The translations under genes and the position numbers were made by a program. From Myceligenerans salitolerans (GTDB lineage Bacteria; Actinomycetota; Actinomycetes; Actinomycetales; Cellulomonadaceae), in contig NZ_JAFMPK010000043.1 of assembly GCF_017349295.1 (NCBI RefSeq), positions 62,001 to 126,000 on the forward strand: a DNA stretch of 64,000 nucleotides. The letters run 5' to 3'. Positions within the stretch are counted from its first letter, which is position 1, and every line of letters begins with the position of its first letter. A model generated the notes under the pieces. The model searched no databases and was not told the DNA's origin. It saw only the letters and a program-made list of their open reading frames with translations. Shown here in pieces: positions 41,282 to 49,128 of this stretch.

Positions 41282-42757
41282 TCAGTCCAGGTAGTCGTCC
41301 ACCAGCTGCTCGGCCAGGCCCGTGTATGCCGCAGGGCTGAGCGCCGTCAGCCGTGCCGCGACGTCGTCGGGCAGTCCGAGCCCGGCCACGAACTCGCGCA
41401 TCCGCTTCTCATCCACTCGCTGCCCGCGAGTGAGGTCCTTGAGCCGCTCGTACGGGTTGTCCATGCCGGGAATCCCCGCCACCGCGGCCGCCCGCATCGC
41501 GGACTGCACCGGCTCACCGAGGACCTCCCAGTTCTCGTCGAGGTCCTCGGCCATCAGCGGTGCGTTCACCGCGAGTGCCCTCAGTCCGCGTGAGACGTTG
41601 TCGATCGCGAGCAGGCTGTGCCCGAACGCCGGACCGATGTTGCGCTGCGTGGTCGAGTCGGTGAGGTCACGCTGCAGGCGGGACGTGACGAGCGTGGCCG
41701 ACAGCGTGTCCAACAGGGCGCACGAGATCTCGAGGTTCGCCTCGGCGTTCTCGAACCGGATCGGGTTCACCTTGTGCGGCATCGTGGAGGACCCGGTCGC
41801 GCCCGCGACCGGGATCTGCGTGAAGAACCCCAGCGAGATGTACGTCCACACGTCGGTCGCCAGGTTGTGCAGGATCCGGTTGAACCGCGCGACGTCGGCG
41901 TACACCTCGGCCTGCCAGTCGTGCGACTCGATCTGGGTGGTCAACGGATTCCACGTCAGCCCCAGCCCTTCGACGAACGCCCGCGACAACGCCGGCCAGT
42001 CCGTACCCGGGACCGCGACGGAATGGGCCCCGAAGGTCCCTGTCGCACCGTTGATCTTGCCGAGGAACTCCGCGCCTTCGATCCGGCGAAGCTGACGCCG
42101 CAGCCGGTGCGCCAGGACCGCGAGTTCCTTGCCCATCGTGGTCGGCGTCGCGGGCTGGCCGTGCGTGCGGCTCAGCATCGGCACCGCCTTGTGCTCGCGT
42201 GCCATCTCGGCCACCTGGTCCACGAGCCGGGAGGCTGCAGGGAGCCACACGTCCCGTACCGCCCCGGCCACCATCAGCGCGTAGGACAGGTTGTTGATGT
42301 CCTCGCTCGTGCACGCGAAGTGGACGAGCTCGGAAGCAGCGGGCAGATTCGTCGCGCTGAGGCGCTCGGGAGCTGCCGCGAGGCGGCGTTTGACGAAGTA
42401 CTCGACTGCCTTCACGTCGTGCACCGTCGTCTGCTCGATCTCCTTGAGCTCGGCGATCTCCTCCGCGCCGAACGTGGCCGGGACGGCCCGCAGGTAGGAC
42501 ACCTCCTCGTCCGTCAGCCGCGGCGCCCCCGGCACGACCGGCCCGCCGATCTCGCCGGCACCGTTGCACAGCGCGATCAGCCACTCCACCTCGACCACCA
42601 GGCGCTCACGGTTCAGGGCCGCCTCGCTCAGGTGGTCCACGAGCGGCGCGACCGTGGACCGGTACCGTCCGTCGAGCGGGCCCAGGGCGATCGGCGGCAT
42701 CACCTCGGCGAGGCTGACGCGGGCCGGGACGGACGTGTTCACGATGGTCTCTGGCAC
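41282..42757 (-). CDS. purB: Adenylosuccinate lyase
   Basis: A 491-residue enzyme of purine synthesis that splits SAICAR and adenylosuccinate to release fumarate. The N-terminus IALGPLDGRYR is diagnostic, then RTHGQPATPTTMGKEL (catalytic His region) and the superfamily loop GSSTMPHKVNPIRFENAEAN with the catalytic Ser. LTDSTTQRNIGPAFGHSLLA is typical of the proteobacterial/actinobacterial long PurB. Several GTG codons could start it (42763, 42757, 42742) and none has a clear ribosome site; 42757 is used. It is divergent from the small-protein/hydrolase pair. It is distinct from the lyase-like gene at 19089-20537. Confidence 0.95.
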   Translation of the reverse strand: MPETIVNTSVPARVSLAEVMPPIALGPLDGRYRSTVAPLVDHLSEAALNRERLVVEVEWLIALCNGAGEIGGPVVPGAPRLTDEEVSYLRAVPATFGAEEIAELKEIEQTTVHDVKAVEYFVKRRLAAAPERLSATNLPAASELVHFACTSEDINNLSYALMVAGAVRDVWLPAASRLVDQVAEMAREHKAVPMLSRTHGQPATPTTMGKELAVLAHRLRRQLRRIEGAEFLGKINGATGTFGAHSVAVPGTDWPALSRAFVEGLGLTWNPLTTQIESHDWQAEVYADVARFNRILHNLATDVWTYISLGFFTQIPVAGATGSSTMPHKVNPIRFENAEANLEISCALLDTLSATLVTSRLQRDLTDSTTQRNIGPAFGHSLLAIDNVSRGLRALAVNAPLMAEDLDENWEVLGEPVQSAMRAAAVAGIPGMDNPYERLKDLTRGQRVDEKRMREFVAGLGLPDDVAARLTALSPAAYTGLAEQLVDDYLD

Positions 42758-42952
42758 GAGCACCAGTTTCCCATGGGACGTCCGCCCGTGACCGCGAGTC
42801 CCGCCACGATGCGCCTCGGCCGGAACGACGCCGACCACAACGCCGCGTCTCGCGCAGTTCTCGACAGGCGGCGACTTCGACCCCGCGGCGACGAGCAGCG
42901 AGTGCCTACCGTCGTTCCAGCGCGGGGACCGAGGGGGATCGAAGGAGGACAC

Positions 42953-43162
42953 ATGGACGGAGGCGAGCCACTCATGGCGCTGACGGCCGCACGCCGGCTC
43001 GTCGAAGTCGCCGTGGACCAGGCGGCCGCGGCCCAGCGAGTGGAATGGGAGTCGCCGGCGGCGACACGGTTCCGCGTGGAGGCCGCACAGCAGACCCACG
43101 CGCTCGTGGGCCAGCTGGATCTCCTCGACGAGGCAGTACGACTCCTCCGAGGGTTGTCGTGA
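42953..43162 (+). CDS. Small helical protein, WXG100-like size, partner of hydrolase
   Basis: A 69-residue, predicted all-helical, Ala-rich protein of unknown family. The ATG has an excellent GAAGGAGG ribosome site. Two amphipathic helices (about 8-38 and 42-69) surround the short turn EWESPAATRF. It contains a W-E-S rather than the W-X-G turn of ESAT-6-type proteins, so any relation to WXG100 is by size and shape only. Its stop overlaps the start of the next gene (GTGA), showing that the two are translated together and probably bind each other. Confidence 0.7.
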   Translation: MDGGEPLMALTAARRLVEVAVDQAAAAQRVEWESPAATRFRVEAAQQTHALVGQLDLLDEAVRLLRGLS

Positions 43163-44964
43163 GCCGCGCCTTCGCACCGCTGAGGGCAGATACGGAAGTT
43201 CCGCGCGATCCGGCCGACACCCTTGTCGTCATCGGTGGCACGGGCCTCGCGTCGATCGATGCGGCAGGGGTTCGGATCGCGGCCGCGCGGCTCGCCGACG
43301 CACGTGACGGCTTGCGGCAGGCAGCCGGGCTCGCAGGTGCCGCCTGGGGGGAGGTGGCGGCGGGAGCGACGATCCTCGCGCCGGACGGATTCGGGCCGGC
43401 AGGGACTGCCGACGGCGGGCGTGCCGCTTCGGGGCCGACGGTATGGACCGGCGTGTCCTGGCACGCGGCGCCGGGGCGCGGGGCCGGGACCGCGCCGGGG
43501 CCCGTGCCAGGTGTGGAACCCTTCGCGACAGCGGCGCGGAGGACTGCCTGCGAGGCGATCGAGGCCGTGACCTCCGGGCTGGGGGTCCGTGCCGATGCCC
43601 TCGATCGGCTGGCCCGGCGGCTGCTACGTGCCGCCGGCCTCTACGAGGAGGCGGAAGGACTGGTCGAACGTCTCATCGGCGGGCTGGTCACGGCCGAGGG
43701 GTTCGTCATCGGTGCGGCTATCGGCGTCGCACCGGTGCTGGACGTCCTCGGCGGGGCGTACCGCGCGGCGGGTGTCCTGGGCGCGGCGGGCGTCCCGGGT
43801 GGGGTGGGCGTCGGCACGGGCGGTGGGCCGGCGGGCACCGGCCGGTCCTCACCGGGCGAGTCGGTGGACGGGCGGAGAGCACGGGCGGGCGAGCGCGAGG
43901 ACGCCGGCCACGGCCGGACCGCAGGGGGGTTCGGCGGTGATGTGGTGCGCGGTGTCGCGCGCTGGACGGACGAACTGGCGTACGGCTTCGCGCACGGCCT
44001 CGCACGGTCTGCTGGGGAGCGGCCGGGAGTTCCGGGAGCCGCGGCGGCCCTGGCCGGTGCCACGCGCACCGCACCGGGCCCCGCCGTGGGCGACGGGGTG
44101 CGGCTCGAGCGCGTGGGCGCGGCAGGCTTCGCCGTCGCCCCACCTGCCTGGCGCGACGCCGGAGCCGGGACGATCGACGAGGCACTGGGACGGGTTGACG
44201 ACCTGTATCCGCGCAGCGGCGCCCCGGAGGGCACGGTGGCGGTGCAGCGGGTCAGCGGCCCGGGCGGTGTCACGACGTGGACGGTACTGGTGCCGGGCAC
44301 CCAGTCGGTTCTCCCGGCCGCACACCCGTGGGACGGGCTCACCGACCTGGAACTCGTGGCGGAGCACCCGGACCAGGTGACTCAGGCAGTGGAGGAAGCG
44401 ATGTCCGAAGCCGGTATCGGTCCGGACGAGCCGGTGGTCCTGGTGGGACACAGCCTGGGCGGGATCGCCGTCACGGCCTTGGCCGGCCGGCCCGCCTTCG
44501 TGGATCGGTACCGGATCGGCGGGGTGGTCACGGCCGGAGCGCCCGTCGCGACGTTCCGGACCGCTCCCGGTGTGCCGGTGCTGCACCTGGAAACCGCCGA
44601 GGAGGTCGTCTCGAACGTGGACGGACGGTCGAGCACGGAGAACCCGCGCACGCCGGATCGTGTCACCGTCGGCCGTACCCTTTCCGACTCCCCGGCGGCG
44701 GAGGACCGGACGGCCTCGGGTGACACCTCGGGGGCGCACTCGATCCGGACGCACGCCCGCACGCTGGCACTCGCACGTGAGTCCGGTGACGTGCGGGTGG
44801 CCGGTGTCGTCGACCGGATCGAGCCGTTCCTGCGCGGCGACGTCGCCGAGACGGCCTTCTACCGCGCCGAGAGGACCACTCCGACGGGTCCGGAACCCGC
44901 TCCGTCACCAGGTCCGCCGGCCCAGCCGTCGTCCTGTCCGACGGGTTCGTCGCCGGCCTCGTGA
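43159..44964 (+). CDS. Alpha/beta-hydrolase-like protein with helical N-terminus
   Basis: A 601-residue protein of unknown substrate. The N-terminal about 250 residues are Ala/Gly-rich and predicted helical or disordered, with regular hydrophobic positions (AAGVRIAAARLADARDGLRQAAG). A hydrolase core lies between about 350 and 540: TTWTVLVPGTQSV, then the nucleophile elbow VLVGHSLGGIA (Ser432) and a likely catalytic His in GAHSIRTHAR. No signal peptide is seen. Coupling with a small helical protein resembles polymorphic-toxin or type VII cargo layouts, but an export signal and secretion genes are absent here. It could also be an intracellular lipase/esterase. Confidence 0.72.
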   Translation: MSRAFAPLRADTEVPRDPADTLVVIGGTGLASIDAAGVRIAAARLADARDGLRQAAGLAGAAWGEVAAGATILAPDGFGPAGTADGGRAASGPTVWTGVSWHAAPGRGAGTAPGPVPGVEPFATAARRTACEAIEAVTSGLGVRADALDRLARRLLRAAGLYEEAEGLVERLIGGLVTAEGFVIGAAIGVAPVLDVLGGAYRAAGVLGAAGVPGGVGVGTGGGPAGTGRSSPGESVDGRRARAGEREDAGHGRTAGGFGGDVVRGVARWTDELAYGFAHGLARSAGERPGVPGAAAALAGATRTAPGPAVGDGVRLERVGAAGFAVAPPAWRDAGAGTIDEALGRVDDLYPRSGAPEGTVAVQRVSGPGGVTTWTVLVPGTQSVLPAAHPWDGLTDLELVAEHPDQVTQAVEEAMSEAGIGPDEPVVLVGHSLGGIAVTALAGRPAFVDRYRIGGVVTAGAPVATFRTAPGVPVLHLETAEEVVSNVDGRSSTENPRTPDRVTVGRTLSDSPAAEDRTASGDTSGAHSIRTHARTLALARESGDVRVAGVVDRIEPFLRGDVAETAFYRAERTTPTGPEPAPSPGPPAQPSSCPTGSSPAS

Positions 44965-45000
44965 TCGTGGCGTCCGGCGGGCTGACCGCCCGCCACGATC
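44963..45000. terminator. Terminator-like hairpin after hydrolase gene
   Basis: GATCGTGGCG (44963-44972) pairs with CGCCACGATC (44991-45000), with an inner GGCGG/CCGCC stem. It overlaps the hydrolase stop codon and lies between convergent genes. Confidence 0.7.
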
Positions 45001-45027
45001 GCCGGGCCGGCGATCCGGCGGAAGAGG

Positions 45028-45426
45028 TCAGTCGCGGCGCCTCGCCGGGTCGGGCAGGATCGCCATGACGATCATCTGAGCCAGAGCGATCACGAGTGCC
45101 GCGATCACGTACCACCAGAACCCGCCGGTGACCTCCAGCCCGTAGCTGTCGAACAATCCCGTGACCAGGGTGGTGATCCACAGCATCAGGGCGTTGATCA
45201 GCAGCGAGATCAGGCCGAGGGTGAGCAGGTACAGCGGCAGGGCCAGCAGGTTGACGAGCGGTTTGATGATCGCGTGCACCAGGCCGTAGACCACGGCGAT
45301 CACGATGAGCGAGAGGAGGTACGGCCCCGTCCCCTCGGGAGAGACGACCTCGACGTGGTCGCCGAACAGCACCGTCGTCAGCCATATCGCGAACGCGGTG
45401 ACCAGGATGCGTAGCAGGAGCCTCAT
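45028..45426 (-). CDS. Phage holin family protein / YvlD-like four-helix membrane protein
   Basis: A 132-residue integral membrane protein with four hydrophobic segments (about 5-22, 32-50, 58-86 and 98-125). The family pattern GLVHAIIKPLVNLLALPLYLLTLGLISLLINALMLW identifies the phage_holin_4_2/YvlD group. These proteins are common in non-phage contexts and probably support envelope-stress responses rather than lysis. The ATG at 45426 is used. It is divergent from the aminotransferase gene. Confidence 0.88.
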   Translation of the reverse strand: MRLLLRILVTAFAIWLTTVLFGDHVEVVSPEGTGPYLLSLIVIAVVYGLVHAIIKPLVNLLALPLYLLTLGLISLLINALMLWITTLVTGLFDSYGLEVTGGFWWYVIAALVIALAQMIVMAILPDPARRRD

Positions 45427-45519
45427 GAGGTCGAACCTACTCGTGGTGACCGGCCGTTCGCAGGAAATCCGCTCCGGGGCGGCGCTCTCGTGCACGCCGC
45501 ACGTGGCATCCTGATTCGC

Positions 45520-46605
45520 GTGAACACCACCCCCGAGAACACCACGGTTCCCCTGCGCGCCGCCGTCGCCGCGCTGCCGGCCTACGTCCCGGGTGCCCGT
45601 GTGGCGCCGGGATCCGGTGCGTGGAAGTTGTCGTCCAACGAGAACCCGTACCCGCCGCTGGAGTCGGTGCGCGAGGTGATCGCCGGCGCGGCCGCCGAGG
45701 TCAACCGCTACCCGGACATGTACGCCACGGACCTCGTCGGAGCGATCGCGGAGCACGTCGGCCTCGCGCCCGCGAACGTCGTCGTCGGGACGGGCTCGGT
45801 CTCCGTGCTCGGCCACGTGCTGCAGTCGGTCGTCGAGCCGGGTGACGAGGTCGTGTACGCGTGGCGGTCCTTCGAGGCGTACCCGATCTACGCGGCGATC
45901 GCCGGCGCGACCTCGGTCACGGTGCCGGTCACGGCCGACGGTCGGCACGATCTGACCGCCATGGCCGCTGCCGTCACCCCCCGCACCAAGGTCGTCCTGG
46001 TGTGTACCCCCAACAATCCGACCGGCCCGGCCGTCCGCTCGGGTGAACTGGCCGCACTCCTCGCCGCGGTCCCGCGCGAGGTGCTGGTCGTGATCGACGA
46101 GGCCTACCTCGAGTTCGTGCGCGACCCGGAGGTGCCGGACGCCGTGACCCTGCTGCGCGAGCACCCGAACGTCGTCGTGCTCCGCACGTTCTCGAAGGCG
46201 TACGGACTGGCGGGCCTGCGTGTCGGCTACGCGCTGGCGCCGACCGCCCTCGCGACCGGTATCCGCTCGGCGTCCACGCCGTTCGGCGTCTCCGGGATCG
46301 CGCAGCAGGCGGCGCTCGCGTCCCTGGCCCCGACCGCGCAGGCGGAGCTCATGGAGCGGGTCGACAGGCTCGTCGCCGAGCGCACCCGTGTCGTGGACGC
46401 CCTGCGTGAGCAGGGCTGGGACCTGCCCGAGACCCAGGCGAACTTCGTCTGGTTCGGCCTGGGGGACGCCACGACGGACCGAGCCAGGCAGGCGACGGAG
46501 GCCGGCATCCTCGTGCGGCCGTTCGCCGGCGACGGTATCCGTGTCTCGATCGGGGAGTCCGAGGCCAATGACGCCTTCCTGAAGCTCGCCGCCACCTGGC
46601 GCTGA
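45520..46605 (+). CDS. hisC: Histidinol-phosphate / aromatic aminotransferase, PLP-dependent
   Basis: A 361-residue class I/II aminotransferase. The PLP-binding Lys is in RTFSKAYGLAGLRVGYA, and VCTPNNPTGPAV and VVIDEAYLEFV are the other PLP-contacting motifs; KLSSNENPYPP near the N-terminus and GIRVSIGE near the C-terminus are typical of HisC. No other histidine genes are nearby, so it may be the second paralogue (Pat, aromatic amino acid transamination) often found in actinobacteria. It lies 283 bp upstream of the 2-oxoacid dehydrogenase operon, which would fit supply of 2-oxoacids. GTG 45520 is used. Confidence 0.85.
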   Translation: MNTTPENTTVPLRAAVAALPAYVPGARVAPGSGAWKLSSNENPYPPLESVREVIAGAAAEVNRYPDMYATDLVGAIAEHVGLAPANVVVGTGSVSVLGHVLQSVVEPGDEVVYAWRSFEAYPIYAAIAGATSVTVPVTADGRHDLTAMAAAVTPRTKVVLVCTPNNPTGPAVRSGELAALLAAVPREVLVVIDEAYLEFVRDPEVPDAVTLLREHPNVVVLRTFSKAYGLAGLRVGYALAPTALATGIRSASTPFGVSGIAQQAALASLAPTAQAELMERVDRLVAERTRVVDALREQGWDLPETQANFVWFGLGDATTDRARQATEAGILVRPFAGDGIRVSIGESEANDAFLKLAATWR

Positions 46606-46828
46606 CCGGCGCCGGCGAGGAACACCGACCTCGGGCGACAGCCCGAAGATCTTTCGGCGGGAGGCCGCTTCACTTTCCTTTGGGGGCGGAGGGTGACAGG
46701 CTGAACGGGAAAGATGCCATCTCCCGGCGACACCGTCGTCGCCAGCAGGGCCGAGTCGTTTGGGGGAACCCTCCAAACCGGCGACTCAAGCCTTGGCTGA
46801 CACGGCGGCTGCCGGACACGGTGGGCCC

Positions 46829-46865
46829 TAACCTACGCTTGCGTAGGCTACGTGAACGTAGGTTA
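46829..46865. promoter_or_regulatory. Multipartite palindromic operator upstream of 2-oxoacid dehydrogenase operon
   Basis: TAACCTACG (46829-46837) and CGTAGGTTA (46857-46865) are exact inverted repeats. A further CGTAGG (46842-46847) forms a tighter palindrome, CCTACG-CTTG-CGTAGG, with the first arm. The element ends 23 bp before the E1-alpha start. A dedicated regulator, possibly TetR or Lrp/GntR type, is likely but none is encoded next to it. Confidence 0.6.
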
Positions 46866-46888
46866 CGGCCCGCAGCGAAGGAGAGATC

Positions 46889-48088
46889 GTGAACAGCGAC
46901 ATTGGCGAGGACAAGGTCCCGCTCTTGCAGCTCCTCACACCCGAGGGCGCACGAGTCACCGGCCGCGGCAACTCCGCGTACCGGAAGCGGATCGCAGGCC
47001 TCAAGCCCGAGCAGCTGCGTGGGATGTATCGCGACATGGTGCTGACGCGCCGGTTCGACGACGAAGCGACATCCCTGCAACGGCAGGGAGAGCTGGGCCT
47101 CTACGCCCCGTCACGCGGCCAGGAGGCCGCCCAGGTGGGGAACGCGTACGCACTGGCCCCGCAGGACTTCGTCTTCCCGTCCTACCGGGAACACGGAGTT
47201 CTGCAGGTCCGAGGTGTGGATCCGGTGGACCGGCTCGAGTTCTACCGGGGCACCGACCACGGAGGCTGGAACCCGCTCGAGTACAACGCGCAGGTGTACA
47301 CCGTCGTCATCGGCTCACAGGCCCTGCACGCCGTGGGCTACGCGATGGGCGTCCAGCGTGACGGCCTGGTCGGGACCGGCGACCCGGCCAAGGACACCGC
47401 CGTCGTCACCTACTTCGGCGACGGCGCCACCTCCCAGGGAGACGTCAACGAGGGCCTGGTCTTCGCGGCCGTGAACCAGGCGCCCGTGGTGTTCTACTGC
47501 CAGAACAACCAGTGGGCCATCTCGGAACCGACCACCAAGCAGACCCGCACGCCGCTCTACAAGCGCGGCGAAGGCTTCGGCATCCCGAGTCTCCGTGTCG
47601 ACGGCAACGACGTGCTCGCCTGCTACGCGGCCACCCAGGAGGCGCTCGACCGCGCCCGTTCCGGCGGCGGCCCCACCTTCATCGAGGCGTTCACCTACCG
47701 CATGGGCGCGCACACCACGTCGGACGACCCCACCCGCTACCGCACCACCGAGCAGGAGGAGGTCTGGCGCAGACGCGACCCGATCGACCGTCTCCGCATC
47801 CTCCTGGAGAACGAGGACGCGATCGACGCGCGGTTCGAGGCCGAGCTCCAGGCGGAGGCCGACGCCCTCGGCGAGCGGCTTCGCGACCGCACCCGCAAGC
47901 TGGAACCCGCCACCAAGACCGAGATGTTCGAGACCGTGTACGCCACCGAGCACTCGGTCGTCTCCGAGGACCGCGCGTGGTTCGAGGCCTACGAGGCCGG
48001 AGAACCGGCCGACGCCACCTACGCGACGGCACCGCAGACCGCCGTCGTCCCGCAGACCGCCGCCGTGCAGCAGGGAGGGACCCGATGA
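46889..48088 (+). CDS. 2-oxoacid dehydrogenase E1 component, alpha subunit
   Basis: A 399-residue thiamine-diphosphate-dependent subunit of a branched-chain 2-oxoacid (or pyruvate) dehydrogenase. The TPP motif GDGATSQGDVNEGLVFAAVNQAPVVFYCQNN (in pieces) is near 170-205. RRFDDEATSLQRQGELGLYAPSRGQEA at about 52-78 and RMGAHTTSDDPTRYR (phosphorylation-loop region) match E1-alpha. ATG 46889 follows GAAGGAGAG. It overlaps E1-beta by 4 bp and is followed by E2. E1-alpha/beta heterotetramers of this kind are the BkdA/BkdB type, but such genes are often named pdhA in actinobacteria, so no symbol is given. Confidence 0.92.
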   Translation: MNSDIGEDKVPLLQLLTPEGARVTGRGNSAYRKRIAGLKPEQLRGMYRDMVLTRRFDDEATSLQRQGELGLYAPSRGQEAAQVGNAYALAPQDFVFPSYREHGVLQVRGVDPVDRLEFYRGTDHGGWNPLEYNAQVYTVVIGSQALHAVGYAMGVQRDGLVGTGDPAKDTAVVTYFGDGATSQGDVNEGLVFAAVNQAPVVFYCQNNQWAISEPTTKQTRTPLYKRGEGFGIPSLRVDGNDVLACYAATQEALDRARSGGGPTFIEAFTYRMGAHTTSDDPTRYRTTEQEEVWRRRDPIDRLRILLENEDAIDARFEAELQAEADALGERLRDRTRKLEPATKTEMFETVYATEHSVVSEDRAWFEAYEAGEPADATYATAPQTAVVPQTAAVQQGGTR

Positions 48089-49116
48089 CCGCCACGATGG
48101 AGCGCCCCATGACCGACCCTGCCACGGCACGGGCCACCGAGACCCTGACCCTCGCCAAGGCCATCAACGAGGGCTTGCGAGCCGCCATGCGCGACGACGA
48201 CAAGGTCGTGCTCATGGGCGAGGACATCGGGCCTCTCGGCGGCGTCTTCCGGGTCACCGACGGCCTGCAGGCGGAGTTCGGCGAGCGGCGCGTGGTGGAC
48301 ACCCCGCTCGCCGAGTCCGGCATCCTCGGCACCGCGGTCGGCATGGCCATGCGCGGCTACCGCCCCGTCTGCGAGATCCAGTTCGACGGGTTCGTCTTCC
48401 CCGCCTACGACCAGATCACCACCCAGCTCGCCAAGATGTACAACCGCACCCGTGGCAAGGTGCAGGTGCCCGTCGTCGTGCGGATCCCCTACGGCGGCGG
48501 CATCGGCGCGGTCGAGCACCACAGCGAGAGCCCCGAGGTCCTGTTCACGCACACCGCCGGCCTCCGCGTCGCCACGCCGGCCACCCCGCAGGACGCCTAC
48601 ACGATGATCCAGGAGGCCGTCGCCTGCCCGGACCCGGTCGTGTTCTTCGAGCCCAAGGGACGTTACTGGTCGAAGGGCGACGTCGACCTCGGAGCCCCTG
48701 TCGGATCCGACACGCTCAACACGGCACGCGTCGCGCGGCCCGGCACCGACGTCACCCTCGTCGCCTACGGCCCGACGGTGGCCACGGCGATGAAGTCGGC
48801 CGAGGCGCTCGCGTCGGAAGGCCGTTCCGCGGAGGTGATCGACCTGCGGACCCTGTCACCGGTCGACACGGGGACCCTCGTGGAGAGCGTGCGCAAGACG
48901 GGGCGCTGCGTCGTGATCCACGAGGCGCCCGTCTTCTACGGGGTGGGTGCGGAGATCGCCGCCCGGGTCACGGAGGAGTGCTTCTACGCTCTGGAGGCAC
49001 CGGTGCTGCGCGTGGGCGGCTTCCACATGCAGTACCCGATCGCCAAGCTGGAGCACGACTACCTGCCGAGCGTCGATCGCATCCTCGACGCCGTCGACCG
49101 CGCCTTCGCGCACTGA
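48085..49116 (+). CDS. 2-oxoacid dehydrogenase E1 component, beta subunit
   Basis: A 343-residue transketolase-like beta subunit. MGEDIGPLGGVFRVTDGLQAEFGERRVVDTPLAESGI is characteristic. IPYGGGIGAVEHHSESPEVLFTHTAGLRVATPATPQDAY and VIDLRTLSPVDTGTLVESVRKTGR follow in the usual order, and HMQYPIAKLEHDYLPSVDRI ends the protein. It partners with the E1-alpha just upstream; ATGA overlaps its stop. Some 12 bp separate it from E2. Confidence 0.94.
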   Translation: MTATMERPMTDPATARATETLTLAKAINEGLRAAMRDDDKVVLMGEDIGPLGGVFRVTDGLQAEFGERRVVDTPLAESGILGTAVGMAMRGYRPVCEIQFDGFVFPAYDQITTQLAKMYNRTRGKVQVPVVVRIPYGGGIGAVEHHSESPEVLFTHTAGLRVATPATPQDAYTMIQEAVACPDPVVFFEPKGRYWSKGDVDLGAPVGSDTLNTARVARPGTDVTLVAYGPTVATAMKSAEALASEGRSAEVIDLRTLSPVDTGTLVESVRKTGRCVVIHEAPVFYGVGAEIAARVTEECFYALEAPVLRVGGFHMQYPIAKLEHDYLPSVDRILDAVDRAFAH

Positions 49117-49128
49117 ACCGGAGGGACC

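Noticed and set aside
43045-43158. Longer start for the Ser-hydrolase-like protein
   Set aside because: The region lies within the small helical protein gene; the GTG at 43159 gives a standard GTGA coupling.
45028-45426. Prophage remnant suggested by the holin-family protein
   Set aside because: No other phage genes are near and this four-helix family is common in ordinary bacterial chromosomes.
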